Shown here piece after piece: positions 1 to 5,731 of a stretch of DNA of 9,014 nt (positions are counted from its first letter, which is position 1; each line of letters opens with the position of its first letter). The notes beneath the pieces are model-generated. The model saw nothing but the letters and a program-made list of their open reading frames with translations. It did not search any database and had not been told where the DNA came from. Source of the stretch: Pirellulaceae bacterium (GTDB taxonomy: Bacteria; Planctomycetota; Planctomycetia; Pirellulales; Pirellulaceae); the NCBI GenBank assembly GCA_020846515.1, contig JADLDX010000977.1, forward strand, positions 1 to 9,014. The letters are read 5' to 3'. The position numbers and the translations under genes are program-made.

Positions 1-1
1 A

Positions 2-355
2 CCGCGTGGTGTTGGCAAACGGTATCTAATTCAGCACTTGGCGGGCAGTGGTAAGTCGAACTCGATTGCCTGGTTGGCGCATCAGTTAACAAAGCTCTGC
101 CACGAAAAAGTTCTCGAAATCTGCCATGAATCGGCTGGATGCGTTTTCCCTTCAGGTAACTGTGTGACCAACGTTGGCACTTTCTTGACTAGAGGGGGAT
201 ATGCGCGTCCGGTCCAATCCGCCCTCGCTGAGCCTCAGGCGCGCGAGGCGTTGGTTGGAAGGCCTGGCGTCGTTGCCGATTGCCTCATTGACCGGGTTGT
301 TCGTCCAGCGGCGCCGACTTTGTCCATTCCCCGACTTTGTCCTCGACGAACATGA
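2..355 (+). pseudogene. Fragment of type I restriction endonuclease subunit R (HsdR-like), cut by window edge and apparently degraded
   Basis: The frame is open from the first bases of the window. Its first 32 codons (2-97) read like the start of the SF2 ATPase core of HsdR, the motor and nuclease subunit of type I restriction enzymes: a GVGKRYLIQH stretch, then the Walker A motif AGSGKSNS, then IAWLAHQL. In intact HsdR proteins this is followed by a strand leading to a VVTDR-type motif. Here the sequence after LTKL no longer resembles HsdR, although the frame stays open to 355. No DEAH box or later helicase motif is present, and the downstream residues are rich in Cys, Arg and Pro, as in non-coding DNA. 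I read this as the truncated end of a restriction gene whose upstream part lies outside the window. The break near 97-115 suggests a deletion or insertion junction. The TTG at 38 is not a credible start because homology begins before it. HsdR family assignment is fairly sure; pseudogene status is inferred. Confidence 0.6.
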
Positions 356-468
356 CCTGGAGCCGGTATTTGGTGATGTGCCTTGCGGAGCTGGGGCGGT
401 AGTCTGATTCGCCGCGTTGTTCATAGGCGCCGAACGGGCCATAGTTCCAAAGGTCCCGCCGAAGTCAG

Positions 469-540
469 TACCCCCACGTGGAATCGAACCACGAACTGGG
501 CTTTAGGAAAGCCCCGTTATATCCGTTTAACTATGAGGGC
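469..540 (-). tRNA. tRNA-Arg (anticodon CCT)
   Basis: The minus strand folds into a complete 72-nt cloverleaf. The acceptor stem GCCCTCA pairs with TGGGGGT (a G-U at the first pair and one internal wobble), with discriminator base A at 469. The D stem is GTTA/TAAC with an 8-nt loop. The anticodon stem is GGGCT/AGCCC around loop TTCCTAA, so the anticodon is CCT (complement of 505-507), reading the arginine codon AGG. The variable region is 4 nt. The T stem is CGTGG/CCACG with the canonical TTCGATT loop. CCA is not encoded. The 3' end faces the degraded HsdR fragment, which is the side where integrative elements usually insert. Confidence 0.95.
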
Positions 541-557
541 GTAACCGACTGGATCCT

Positions 558-585
558 ATACTAGTTTAGCACGTTGGCAGAGCAA
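558..585 (-). promoter_or_regulatory. Candidate sigma-70-like promoter for the tRNA-Arg gene
   Basis: On the minus strand, TTGCTC (580-585) and TAGTAT (558-563) are separated by 16 bp. The -10-like box lies 17 bp upstream of the mature tRNA 5' end, which would put transcription start roughly 10 nt before the tRNA. Both boxes are imperfect, so this is a plausible reading and not a firm one. Confidence 0.3.
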
Positions 586-672
586 GGGCAGATGGGCTGG
601 GGCCGCTGCCGCATCCAGGCTGGTCATTTATCATAAGCACTTGCGGCTGGTAGATGTGGCCCGAAGCTGTGC

Positions 673-711
673 CAGGTAACTGTGGCAGGTAGCTGTGGTA
701 GGTAGCTGTGG
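673..711. repeat. Three tandem copies of a 13-bp repeat upstream of the thiamine gene
   Basis: The units CAGGTAACTGTGG, CAGGTAGCTGTGG and TAGGTAGCTGTGG follow one another without gaps, and a decayed relative (GGTAGATGTGG) appears near 649. The array lies about 90 bp upstream of the likely thiamine start codon. The rest of 541-800 shows no other gene, and I see no TPP-riboswitch core (CTGAGA box) in it. Confidence 0.8.
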
Positions 712-800
712 TATGTCTCTATCGCACGGTGCCTCAGTAGTTTGGGTTAGGTGGCGATAAAGCTTGGGTGACGAATAAAGGTAAAGTTGTGGAAGTTGAA

Positions 801-1829
801 ATGCGAGTGTGGCGAGTTTTGGATGCCAACGCCAATCGAGCGGCTGAGGGGCTACGCGTTTTGGAAGAGGTAGCCCGCTTTGTGCGTGAAGATCCAAGTG
901 GGGCCAGCATGCTCAAGAGTCTTCGGCATGAACTGGCCGCTGCGGTCAGTCCGCTTGACCGTCAGCAGCGATTGGCGGCTCGTTCCACAGCACATGATCC
1001 CGGGGCTCAACTGTCGACGGCCACTGAAGTGTCGCGCGATTCCATCGAAGCGCTGGTTTGCGCAGAGGTACAGCGTGTAGGTGAAGCACTGCGCGTGTTG
1101 GAAGAGTATGCCAAGCTGGTAGATCATCATGCTAGCCAGTCGTTAAAACAACTGCGTTATCGGGCTTATGATCAACTGGCCAAGCTCGAATTGGCCTGGA
1201 CGTTGCATGCCTGGTTGAAGCAATTGCGATTGTGCATCTTGATCGATTGTGCTCAACCGCTTGACCAGTTTACGGCTGCCGTGCGTCAATTGGCCCAGGC
1301 GGGGGCTCGCTGTTTGCAAGTGCGAGATAAACGTCGCGAGGGGCGCGAGTTGGTTGAGTATTCGCGGCTTGCAGTGGAGGTGCTGCGTGAATTTGATGGG
1401 CATGTGATCGTAAACGATCGCGTCGATGTGGCCTTGGCCAGCGGAGCGGCGGGCGTGCATGTCGGCCAAGACGATATGGCTATCGAAGATGTACGCAGAA
1501 TCGCAGGTCAGCGTTTGTGCGTTGGCGTTTCGACTCACAATATCCAGCAAGCGCGCCTGGCCGCTGAAGCCGGCGCGGATTACATCGGGTGCGGTCCGAC
1601 CTTTCCCAGTCAGACAAAACCATTTGACCAGTTTGCCGGCGTGGACTTCTTGCGTCAGGTGGCTGCGGAGATCGATATACCTTGTTTAGCCATTGGCGGT
1701 ATTGGCCTGAATAATCTCGCGCAGGTTTTGGACGCCGGCATTCGTGGCGTGGCCGTGTCAGCCGCCGTGCATCAAGCCAGCCAACCGGCCACAGCGGTGG
1801 CGGAGTTATGTCAGATGCTGCGGAACTAA
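801..1829 (+). CDS. thiE: ThiD2-ThiE fusion: thiamine phosphate synthase with N-terminal ThiD2 domain
   Basis: The predicted cytosolic protein (342 aa) joins two steps of thiamine synthesis. The C-terminal ThiE domain (about residues 145-342) joins HMP pyrophosphate to thiazole phosphate to give thiamine monophosphate. It keeps the usual motifs: LQVRDK at 172-177 (pyrimidine and phosphate contacts), VNDRVDVA at 204-211 and GVHVGQDD at 218-225 (Mg-binding aspartates), GVSTH at 242-246, GPTFPSQTK at 265-273 and AIGGI at 297-301. The N-terminal ThiD2 domain (about 1-130) is a helical family known as a monofunctional HMP-phosphate kinase. It shows an internal repeat, with EGLRVLEEVARFV near 16-28 echoed by EALRVLEEYAKLV near 95-107. 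I chose ATG 801 because relatives begin close to the DANANRA motif and GGAAG lies 5 nt upstream. The frame is also open from a GTG at 768 with no good ribosome binding site. No other thiamine genes and no TPP riboswitch are visible nearby. Confidence 0.92.
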   Translation: MRVWRVLDANANRAAEGLRVLEEVARFVREDPSGASMLKSLRHELAAAVSPLDRQQRLAARSTAHDPGAQLSTATEVSRDSIEALVCAEVQRVGEALRVLEEYAKLVDHHASQSLKQLRYRAYDQLAKLELAWTLHAWLKQLRLCILIDCAQPLDQFTAAVRQLAQAGARCLQVRDKRREGRELVEYSRLAVEVLREFDGHVIVNDRVDVALASGAAGVHVGQDDMAIEDVRRIAGQRLCVGVSTHNIQQARLAAEAGADYIGCGPTFPSQTKPFDQFAGVDFLRQVAAEIDIPCLAIGGIGLNNLAQVLDAGIRGVAVSAAVHQASQPATAVAELCQMLRN

Positions 1830-1856
1830 CCCTCTCGCTGCGTAGCAGCGGGAGGG
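1830..1856 (+). terminator. Strong hairpin directly after thiE, probable terminator
   Basis: CCCTCTCGCTG pairs with CAGCGGGAGGG around the loop CGTAG, an 11-bp stem with one G-U pair, beginning at the base after the thiE stop codon. No T-run follows, so it is not a classical intrinsic terminator. It may slow polymerase or protect the mRNA 3' end, and it is also the left end of the palindromic element. Confidence 0.45.
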
Positions 1857-1956
1857 TCGACTGGCGGCAGCTCAGTCGGGGAGGGGGCCGGCCTCGACTA
1901 ACCAAAGCACGAAGTACTTCGCTGCGGGCTCGTCTGTGCGGCGCACGCACCCTCCC

Positions 1957-1986
1957 CGAAAATCTACGCTGAAGGCGTGATTTTCG
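1957..1986. repeat. Hairpin inside the palindromic element
   Basis: CGAAAATC-T-ACGC pairs with GCGT-GATTTTCG around the loop TGAAG, giving 12 bp with one bulged T. On the plus strand the stem ends in a short T-run (TTTTCG at 1981-1986). It lies 5' of the right-hand terminal hairpin. Confidence 0.55.
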
Positions 1987-1987
1987 A

Positions 1988-2013
1988 CCCTCCCTAAGCT
2001 GCGCTTGGGAGGG
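1988..2013 (-). terminator. Strong hairpin just after the MFS gene, probable terminator
   Basis: CCCTCCC-T-AAGC pairs with GCTT-GGGAGGG around the loop TGC, 11 bp with one bulge. It begins 4 bases beyond the MFS stop codon on the minus strand. It is the counterpart of the hairpin after thiE, so the two convergent genes each end in one arm of the same element. No clear U-tract follows on the minus strand. Confidence 0.45.
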
Positions 2014-2017
2014 TTAG

Positions 2018-3808
2018 TTAAGGCTGGCGTAGGGCGGCTTGGGTGTTGCGTACAATTTGATCGGCTTCGGTCAGCCCATCGACGACGCTCTTGGTGTAAC
2101 GTTTATTGGCGTCGCGCTGGAGAAGTGTCGTTTTCAGTTGATCAATCTCTTGGATACATCGCTCCAGCGTAGCTTGCAGTTGAGTGACCTGCTGGGGATC
2201 GATTTGTGCAGGTGGCTTGTCACGGATGTTGACGCAACCAGCTTTCAACTCGTCCAATCGCATGGTCAATACATCGCGGATCTTGGGACGTTTTGCAAAC
2301 CAGTCTTCCAGCGAGCCTGCCAACTGTTGCGTATAGGCTTCTCCGGTGGCCGAGGAGGATACCACGTCGGCACGATTGGGTCCCCATGGTCGAGATTGAA
2401 CCTTGATCAGCCCCCAAACGCCTAGCGACAAGCCAGTAACAATGATCACAAAACCTAACACAGGTTGCCACTTGCCGAGCGGACTCTTTAACTCCGACAG
2501 GCGGCGATATACATAGGGCATCGAGAAGATGATACAGGCGGAGCCCAAACAAGTAGAGGCGAGGAAGTAGAGCGCAATGTCGTAGGAACCAGTGGCCGTC
2601 TTGACCGCGCCAACAATGGTCGGACCGAAGTGGCCACCCAAGTTGCCGACGGAGTTGATCAGCCCCACACTACCGGCCGCGGCGGCGGCAGTGAGATACA
2701 TGTGCGGCAAGGACCAAAACGCTGGCATATAAGACTTCATGCCCGTAGCGGCAATGGTGAAGCACAGGACTGTCAAATAGATGTTGCCTTGAGTCAACAC
2801 GGCTCCGATGAGTCCACAAGCGCCAATGATAATCGGCGTAATCGCATGCCAACGTCGTTCATGAAATCGGTCAGAACTCCAACCAATCGTCAATTGTCCG
2901 ACAATCACCAGGCACGATGGAATAATGGCCAGCTTGGTAACAGTCGAAGTGCCCAGGCCATACCAGTCCTCAAGAATGCTGGGCAAAAACATCTCAATAC
3001 CATAGTTGCCTGTCACGACTCCGAAGTATGCCAAGGCCAACATGAGCACGTTGGGATTGGTCAAGCCTTCAAACACCGACATGTGGGCAGCGGACTTGTG
3101 CGAAGATTGCTCGAATTCAAGTCGCTTCTCAAGCGCTTCGCGTTCTTCGACGGTTAACCATTTGGCGTGTCGCGGGCGGTCGGTCAGCACAAAGAGCACG
3201 ACCACTCCCATAATCACCGCCGGTATACCCCAGAAAATGAAAATGACTTGCCACCCCTTCAGGCCGAAGAGCGTTGGGTTGCCATCTTCCCCAATGTCGA
3301 GCATCAAGCCGGAGAAGTAATTGCCAATAATCATGGCGATCGGTGAGGCGACTAGAAAAATCGATAATGCCTTGGCTCGGTCACGCTGCGTAAACCAGTG
3401 TGTGAGATAAACGATGACGCCCGGAAAGAATCCGGCTTCTGCCAGGCCAAGCAAAAAGCGAATGATGTAAAACTCATTGGGAGTTCTTACAAAGGCCGTT
3501 AGTGCGGCCACAAAACCCCATGTCACCATGATACGGCAAATCCATTTCCTGGCACTCCAACGTTCGACCATCAAGGTGCCGGGGATTTCAAGCAGGAAAT
3601 AGCCGATAAAGAATATGCCGGCCCCAAAGCCAATCACCGCCTTGGTGAACTCGGGCAGCGACCTGGTCATCGTCAATTGAGCGACGCTGATATTGGTGCG
3701 GTCGATGTAAGCGATGATGTAGCAAACAAACAGTAGTGGCAGTGCTCGCAGGTAGACTTTGCGTCGAGCGCTGGCCAGCGCGGCTGATTCCATGGCAATG
3801 TCGGACAC
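2018..3808 (-). CDS. MFS transporter, anion:cation symporter (ACS) type, with long C-terminal extension
   Basis: This inner-membrane secondary transporter (596 aa) belongs to the MFS ACS branch, whose members import organic anions such as hexuronates, tartrate or phthalate; the substrate cannot be told here. Diagnostic features are YIDRTNISVA at the end of the first membrane helix (residues 34-43), a degenerate motif A with VERWSARKW after helix 2, and GLAEAGFFPGVIVYL followed by HWF in helix 4 and its loop. About 12 helices fill residues 20-430. A thirteenth hydrophobic segment at about 448-470 is then followed by a hydrophilic tail of about 125 residues, with Gln/Leu-rich helices that look coiled-coil-prone. 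ACS proteins usually end near 430-450 residues. I chose the GTG at 3808 because GGAG lies 7 nt upstream (3816-3819). ATG 3793 is an alternative, and the longer open frame to 3916 lacks homology. A weak -10-like TACAAT lies at 3856-3861. The gene stands alone. Confidence 0.88.
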   Translation of the reverse strand: MSDIAMESAALASARRKVYLRALPLLFVCYIIAYIDRTNISVAQLTMTRSLPEFTKAVIGFGAGIFFIGYFLLEIPGTLMVERWSARKWICRIMVTWGFVAALTAFVRTPNEFYIIRFLLGLAEAGFFPGVIVYLTHWFTQRDRAKALSIFLVASPIAMIIGNYFSGLMLDIGEDGNPTLFGLKGWQVIFIFWGIPAVIMGVVVLFVLTDRPRHAKWLTVEEREALEKRLEFEQSSHKSAAHMSVFEGLTNPNVLMLALAYFGVVTGNYGIEMFLPSILEDWYGLGTSTVTKLAIIPSCLVIVGQLTIGWSSDRFHERRWHAITPIIIGACGLIGAVLTQGNIYLTVLCFTIAATGMKSYMPAFWSLPHMYLTAAAAAGSVGLINSVGNLGGHFGPTIVGAVKTATGSYDIALYFLASTCLGSACIIFSMPYVYRRLSELKSPLGKWQPVLGFVIIVTGLSLGVWGLIKVQSRPWGPNRADVVSSSATGEAYTQQLAGSLEDWFAKRPKIRDVLTMRLDELKAGCVNIRDKPPAQIDPQQVTQLQATLERCIQEIDQLKTTLLQRDANKRYTKSVVDGLTEADQIVRNTQAALRQP

Positions 3809-3815
3809 AGACGGT

Positions 3816-3819
3816 CTCC
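3816..3819 (-). promoter_or_regulatory. Ribosome binding site that supports the GTG start of the MFS gene
   Basis: On the minus strand GGAG is followed by 7 nt and then GTG at 3808-3806. No similar purine-rich site precedes the in-frame ATG at 3793, so this decides the start in favour of GTG. Confidence 0.5.
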
Positions 3820-3935
3820 GCGAGTTGACTAGGCAGGTGCTGCTGCAAAGCCTGAATTGTAATTGCGGATCGCTTGCCCTAATAGTACGCGCAGTGGGTT
3901 CCGAGCACGCCCTCACGCATCGGAGAGATTTCGTC

Positions 3936-3965
3936 TTCGTTTAACAGTCAGCCACAGGCGTACTC
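3936..3965 (-). repeat. Inverted, partial copy of the 38-bp repeat
   Basis: Read on the minus strand this is GAGTACGCCTGTGGCTGACTGTTAAACGAA in two parts: GAGTACGCC, TGT, then GGCTGACTGTT and AAACGAA. It matches the 38-bp units at 4058-4180 in opposite orientation, differing in the three-base centre between GCC and GGC. It lies about 130 bp upstream of the MFS start codon. Confidence 0.8.
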
Positions 3966-4057
3966 GGACTGTTGTAAGCGGTGCAGCGCAAGCTGCCCGG
4001 TTGCTGACTGGGAAAATAGAATAAGAACCGGACGGCTGGCGCCGATTCCGCTTTAAG

Positions 4058-4180
4058 AAACGAGGGCAAAAGAGTACGCCTTCGGCTGACTGTTAAACGA
4101 AGGCAAAGAGAGTACGCCTCCGGCTGACTGTTAAACGAGGGCAAAGAGAGTACGCCTCCGGCTGACTGTTAAACGAAGGC
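4058..4180. repeat. Tandem array of a 37-38-bp repeat abutting the nuoN stop codon
   Basis: Three full units (4058-4094, 37 bp; 4095-4132, 38 bp; 4133-4170, 38 bp) and the first 10 bases of a fourth (4171-4180) follow without spacers. Each unit begins AAACGA(A/G)GGC and ends GGCTGACTGTT. The core AGTACGCC-NNN-GGCTGACT is an imperfect palindrome whose centre varies (TTC, TCC), while the GCC/GGC and AGT/ACT arms are constant. The array ends exactly where the nuoN stop codon (4181-4183) begins. The intergenic stretch 3809-4180 contains no credible gene. Confidence 0.9.
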
Positions 4181-5638
4181 TCAGGGGGCGAAGAACCAGG
4201 CGACGGTGAGCACCGAGCAAACCAGCGCGGCGGCTGAAGTGGACCATGTCAAGCGAGTTGCTGGAGCGGCGGTGATCGGCACGGCTGCTGGCGCAGCTTG
4301 GAACATCCGTCCCATGATCGCCAAATAATAGACAGCCCCGATCGCCGCATTGATGGCCATGATAAACGCCACGACTAACACAGGAGTGCTCTGCGCGTGA
4401 ATCGTCGCCAGGAAAATCTGCAGCTTGGCCCAGAACCCAGCCGTTAACGGAATACCAGTCAGGCTCAGCAACGCAATGGTCAGCGCGATGGCAGCCAAGG
4501 GATTGCGCGCATACAGTCCATTAAAAATGCTCAAGTCTTCGGCCAAGCCACCAGCCGGACGAATGCTGGCCACAACCGCAAAGACTCCCACTGTCATGAC
4601 CACATAAGCGGCTAAATAGTCAAAGATAGGCGCCGCATGCCCACCGTCGGTCATGATGGCGGCCAGGCCCAACAGCAGATAACCGGAATGTGCGACGCTG
4701 GAGTAGGCCATCAATCGACGGAAATTGGTTTGAGCTAGTGCAGCACAGTTACCAATGGTCATCGTCAGCGCGGCAATCACTAAGATCAAGGCAACGACCA
4801 TCGGTGGGAAGTCCTTGATTAGTGGCGTACCGCCCAGCAATCGGATCAGTCCCAGAAAGCCGGCTAGCTTGGGGATGAACGACAAAGCCGCGGCCATCGG
4901 TAGGGTTGTGCCGGCGAAAACGTCGGGCGCATAGAAATGGAAAGGCACTGCAGTAACTCGGAAGGACAAGCCAACGACCGCCAAGGTAATGGCGACTGTA
5001 CAAAATGGCGTTCTCTGCTCCACGACGGCGCGCTGGATCGTCTCCAGCGTCGTGCTGCCAATCGTGCCATAAAGATAGGAACATCCCAGCAAGAAGAAAC
5101 CAGATGCAAAGGCCGCGAGCGTGAAGTATTTCAGTGTGGCTTCGCGACCAGAGTCATCGGTGCGCGAAATGCCTAAGAGTACCGTGGTTGGCAGACTGAC
5201 CAGTTCCAGACTCAAAAACAATGAAGTCAAATCGCGAGAACCTGCCGTGTAGATCAAACCGGCCAGCATCAACAACAACCAGGCGTAATACTCGGAAGCC
5301 CGCTTGGGAGAAACATGTTCCCAGCCGACCAGAATCAGCAACAGGCCAGCCAGCAAAGCCAACCAAGTACCGCTGTTCGTAATGTCATCGGCGACAAAGA
5401 GCGCGATACTCGGTTGATCAAAGGCAGTCGCGGTGGAAGGTTCGCCAATCATGGCTAGCGCCGCTGCCATACCAATACTGAACAGACTCAATATGCCCCA
5501 CAGGTTCCTTCGGGCTTCAAACCCAGCACTGGTGGGAATCATGCCCAGACCCAAGATGACCATACCAGCCAAGAGCAACACGTTGCCTGGCGTAACAGCA
5601 GTGATCTGTTCAATAACCTGTGCGACAGTGATGTCCAT
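4181..5638 (-). CDS. nuoN: NADH-quinone oxidoreductase subunit N
   Basis: NuoN is one of the three antiporter-like subunits of the complex I membrane arm, each thought to move a proton during NADH:quinone oxidation. The protein (485 aa, the family's usual length) is almost wholly hydrophobic, with about 14 helices. Key residues line up with E. coli NuoN. Glu145 in SLELVSLP corresponds to the helix-5 Glu133. Lys257 in FIPKLAG corresponds to helix-8 Lys247. Lys405 in GFWAKL corresponds to helix-12 Lys395. The helix-7 lysine (Lys217) is replaced by Arg227 in SFRVTAVPFH. The PFHFYAPDVF and RRLMAYSSVAHSGY motifs are also present. It is the last gene of the nuoL-nuoM-nuoN run, 93 bp after nuoM. That gap (5639-5731) holds nothing I recognise. 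The ATG start has no clear Shine-Dalgarno sequence. Confidence 0.96.
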   Translation of the reverse strand: MDITVAQVIEQITAVTPGNVLLLAGMVILGLGMIPTSAGFEARRNLWGILSLFSIGMAAALAMIGEPSTATAFDQPSIALFVADDITNSGTWLALLAGLLLILVGWEHVSPKRASEYYAWLLLMLAGLIYTAGSRDLTSLFLSLELVSLPTTVLLGISRTDDSGREATLKYFTLAAFASGFFLLGCSYLYGTIGSTTLETIQRAVVEQRTPFCTVAITLAVVGLSFRVTAVPFHFYAPDVFAGTTLPMAAALSFIPKLAGFLGLIRLLGGTPLIKDFPPMVVALILVIAALTMTIGNCAALAQTNFRRLMAYSSVAHSGYLLLGLAAIMTDGGHAAPIFDYLAAYVVMTVGVFAVVASIRPAGGLAEDLSIFNGLYARNPLAAIALTIALLSLTGIPLTAGFWAKLQIFLATIHAQSTPVLVVAFIMAINAAIGAVYYLAIMGRMFQAAPAAVPITAAPATRLTWSTSAAALVCSVLTVAWFFAP

Positions 5639-5731
5639 TTGCGTTCAAACTTTACGACTGGAAAACTTAGTGCGTTGTGGGGTGTGTCTTAGCAAGTATT
5701 CAAGGCAGCGTGGATGCAACGGTCTGGCAGA

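Larger units (their letters stand above)
1824..2019. repeat. REP/BIME- or MITE-like palindromic element between convergent genes
   Basis: The element is bounded by perfect 11-bp inverted repeats, AACTAACCCTC (1824-1834) and GAGGGTTAGTT (2009-2019). Inside are two further nested perfect pairs: GGGAGGGTCGA (1850-1860) with TCGACCCTCCC (1984-1994), and TCGGGGAGGG (1876-1885) with CCCTCCCCGA (1950-1959). Each end can instead fold locally into its own hairpin (1830-1856 and 1988-2013), and a further hairpin lies at 1957-1986. The two termini share the plan AACTAACCCTC, stem-loop, GGGAGGGTCGA in inverted orientation. This architecture resembles paired REP sequences (BIMEs) or a small non-autonomous mobile element. 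No ORF is evident inside. The outer repeats contain the thiE stop codon (TAA 1827-1829) and overlap the stop codon of the facing MFS gene. Confidence 0.75.

Noticed and set aside
201..407. A 68-codon plus-strand open frame near the HsdR remnant
   Set aside because: It has no recognised motif, overlaps other equally long open frames on both strands, and has Arg/Pro/Leu-heavy composition typical of chance frames.
541..800. TPP riboswitch upstream of the thiamine gene
   Set aside because: The conserved CTGAGA-type core and its partner segment are not seen on either strand near the start codon.
2630..3157. A 175-codon open frame on the plus strand, antisense to the MFS gene
   Set aside because: The opposite strand encodes clear MFS helices here. 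The antisense product is low in hydrophobic structure and unrecognisable.
3809..3916. N-terminal extension of the MFS protein to the first ATG of the open frame
   Set aside because: The added 36 residues are Arg/Ser-rich and unlike MFS N-termini, and a ribosome binding site supports the GTG at 3808.
3941..4144. A 67-codon minus-strand open frame between nuoN and the MFS gene
   Set aside because: It is built largely from the 38-bp repeat and its inverted copy, and has no ribosome binding site or motif.
4058..4180. CRISPR array, suggested by about 38-bp repeated units
   Set aside because: The units abut directly without unique spacers, and no cas gene is present.
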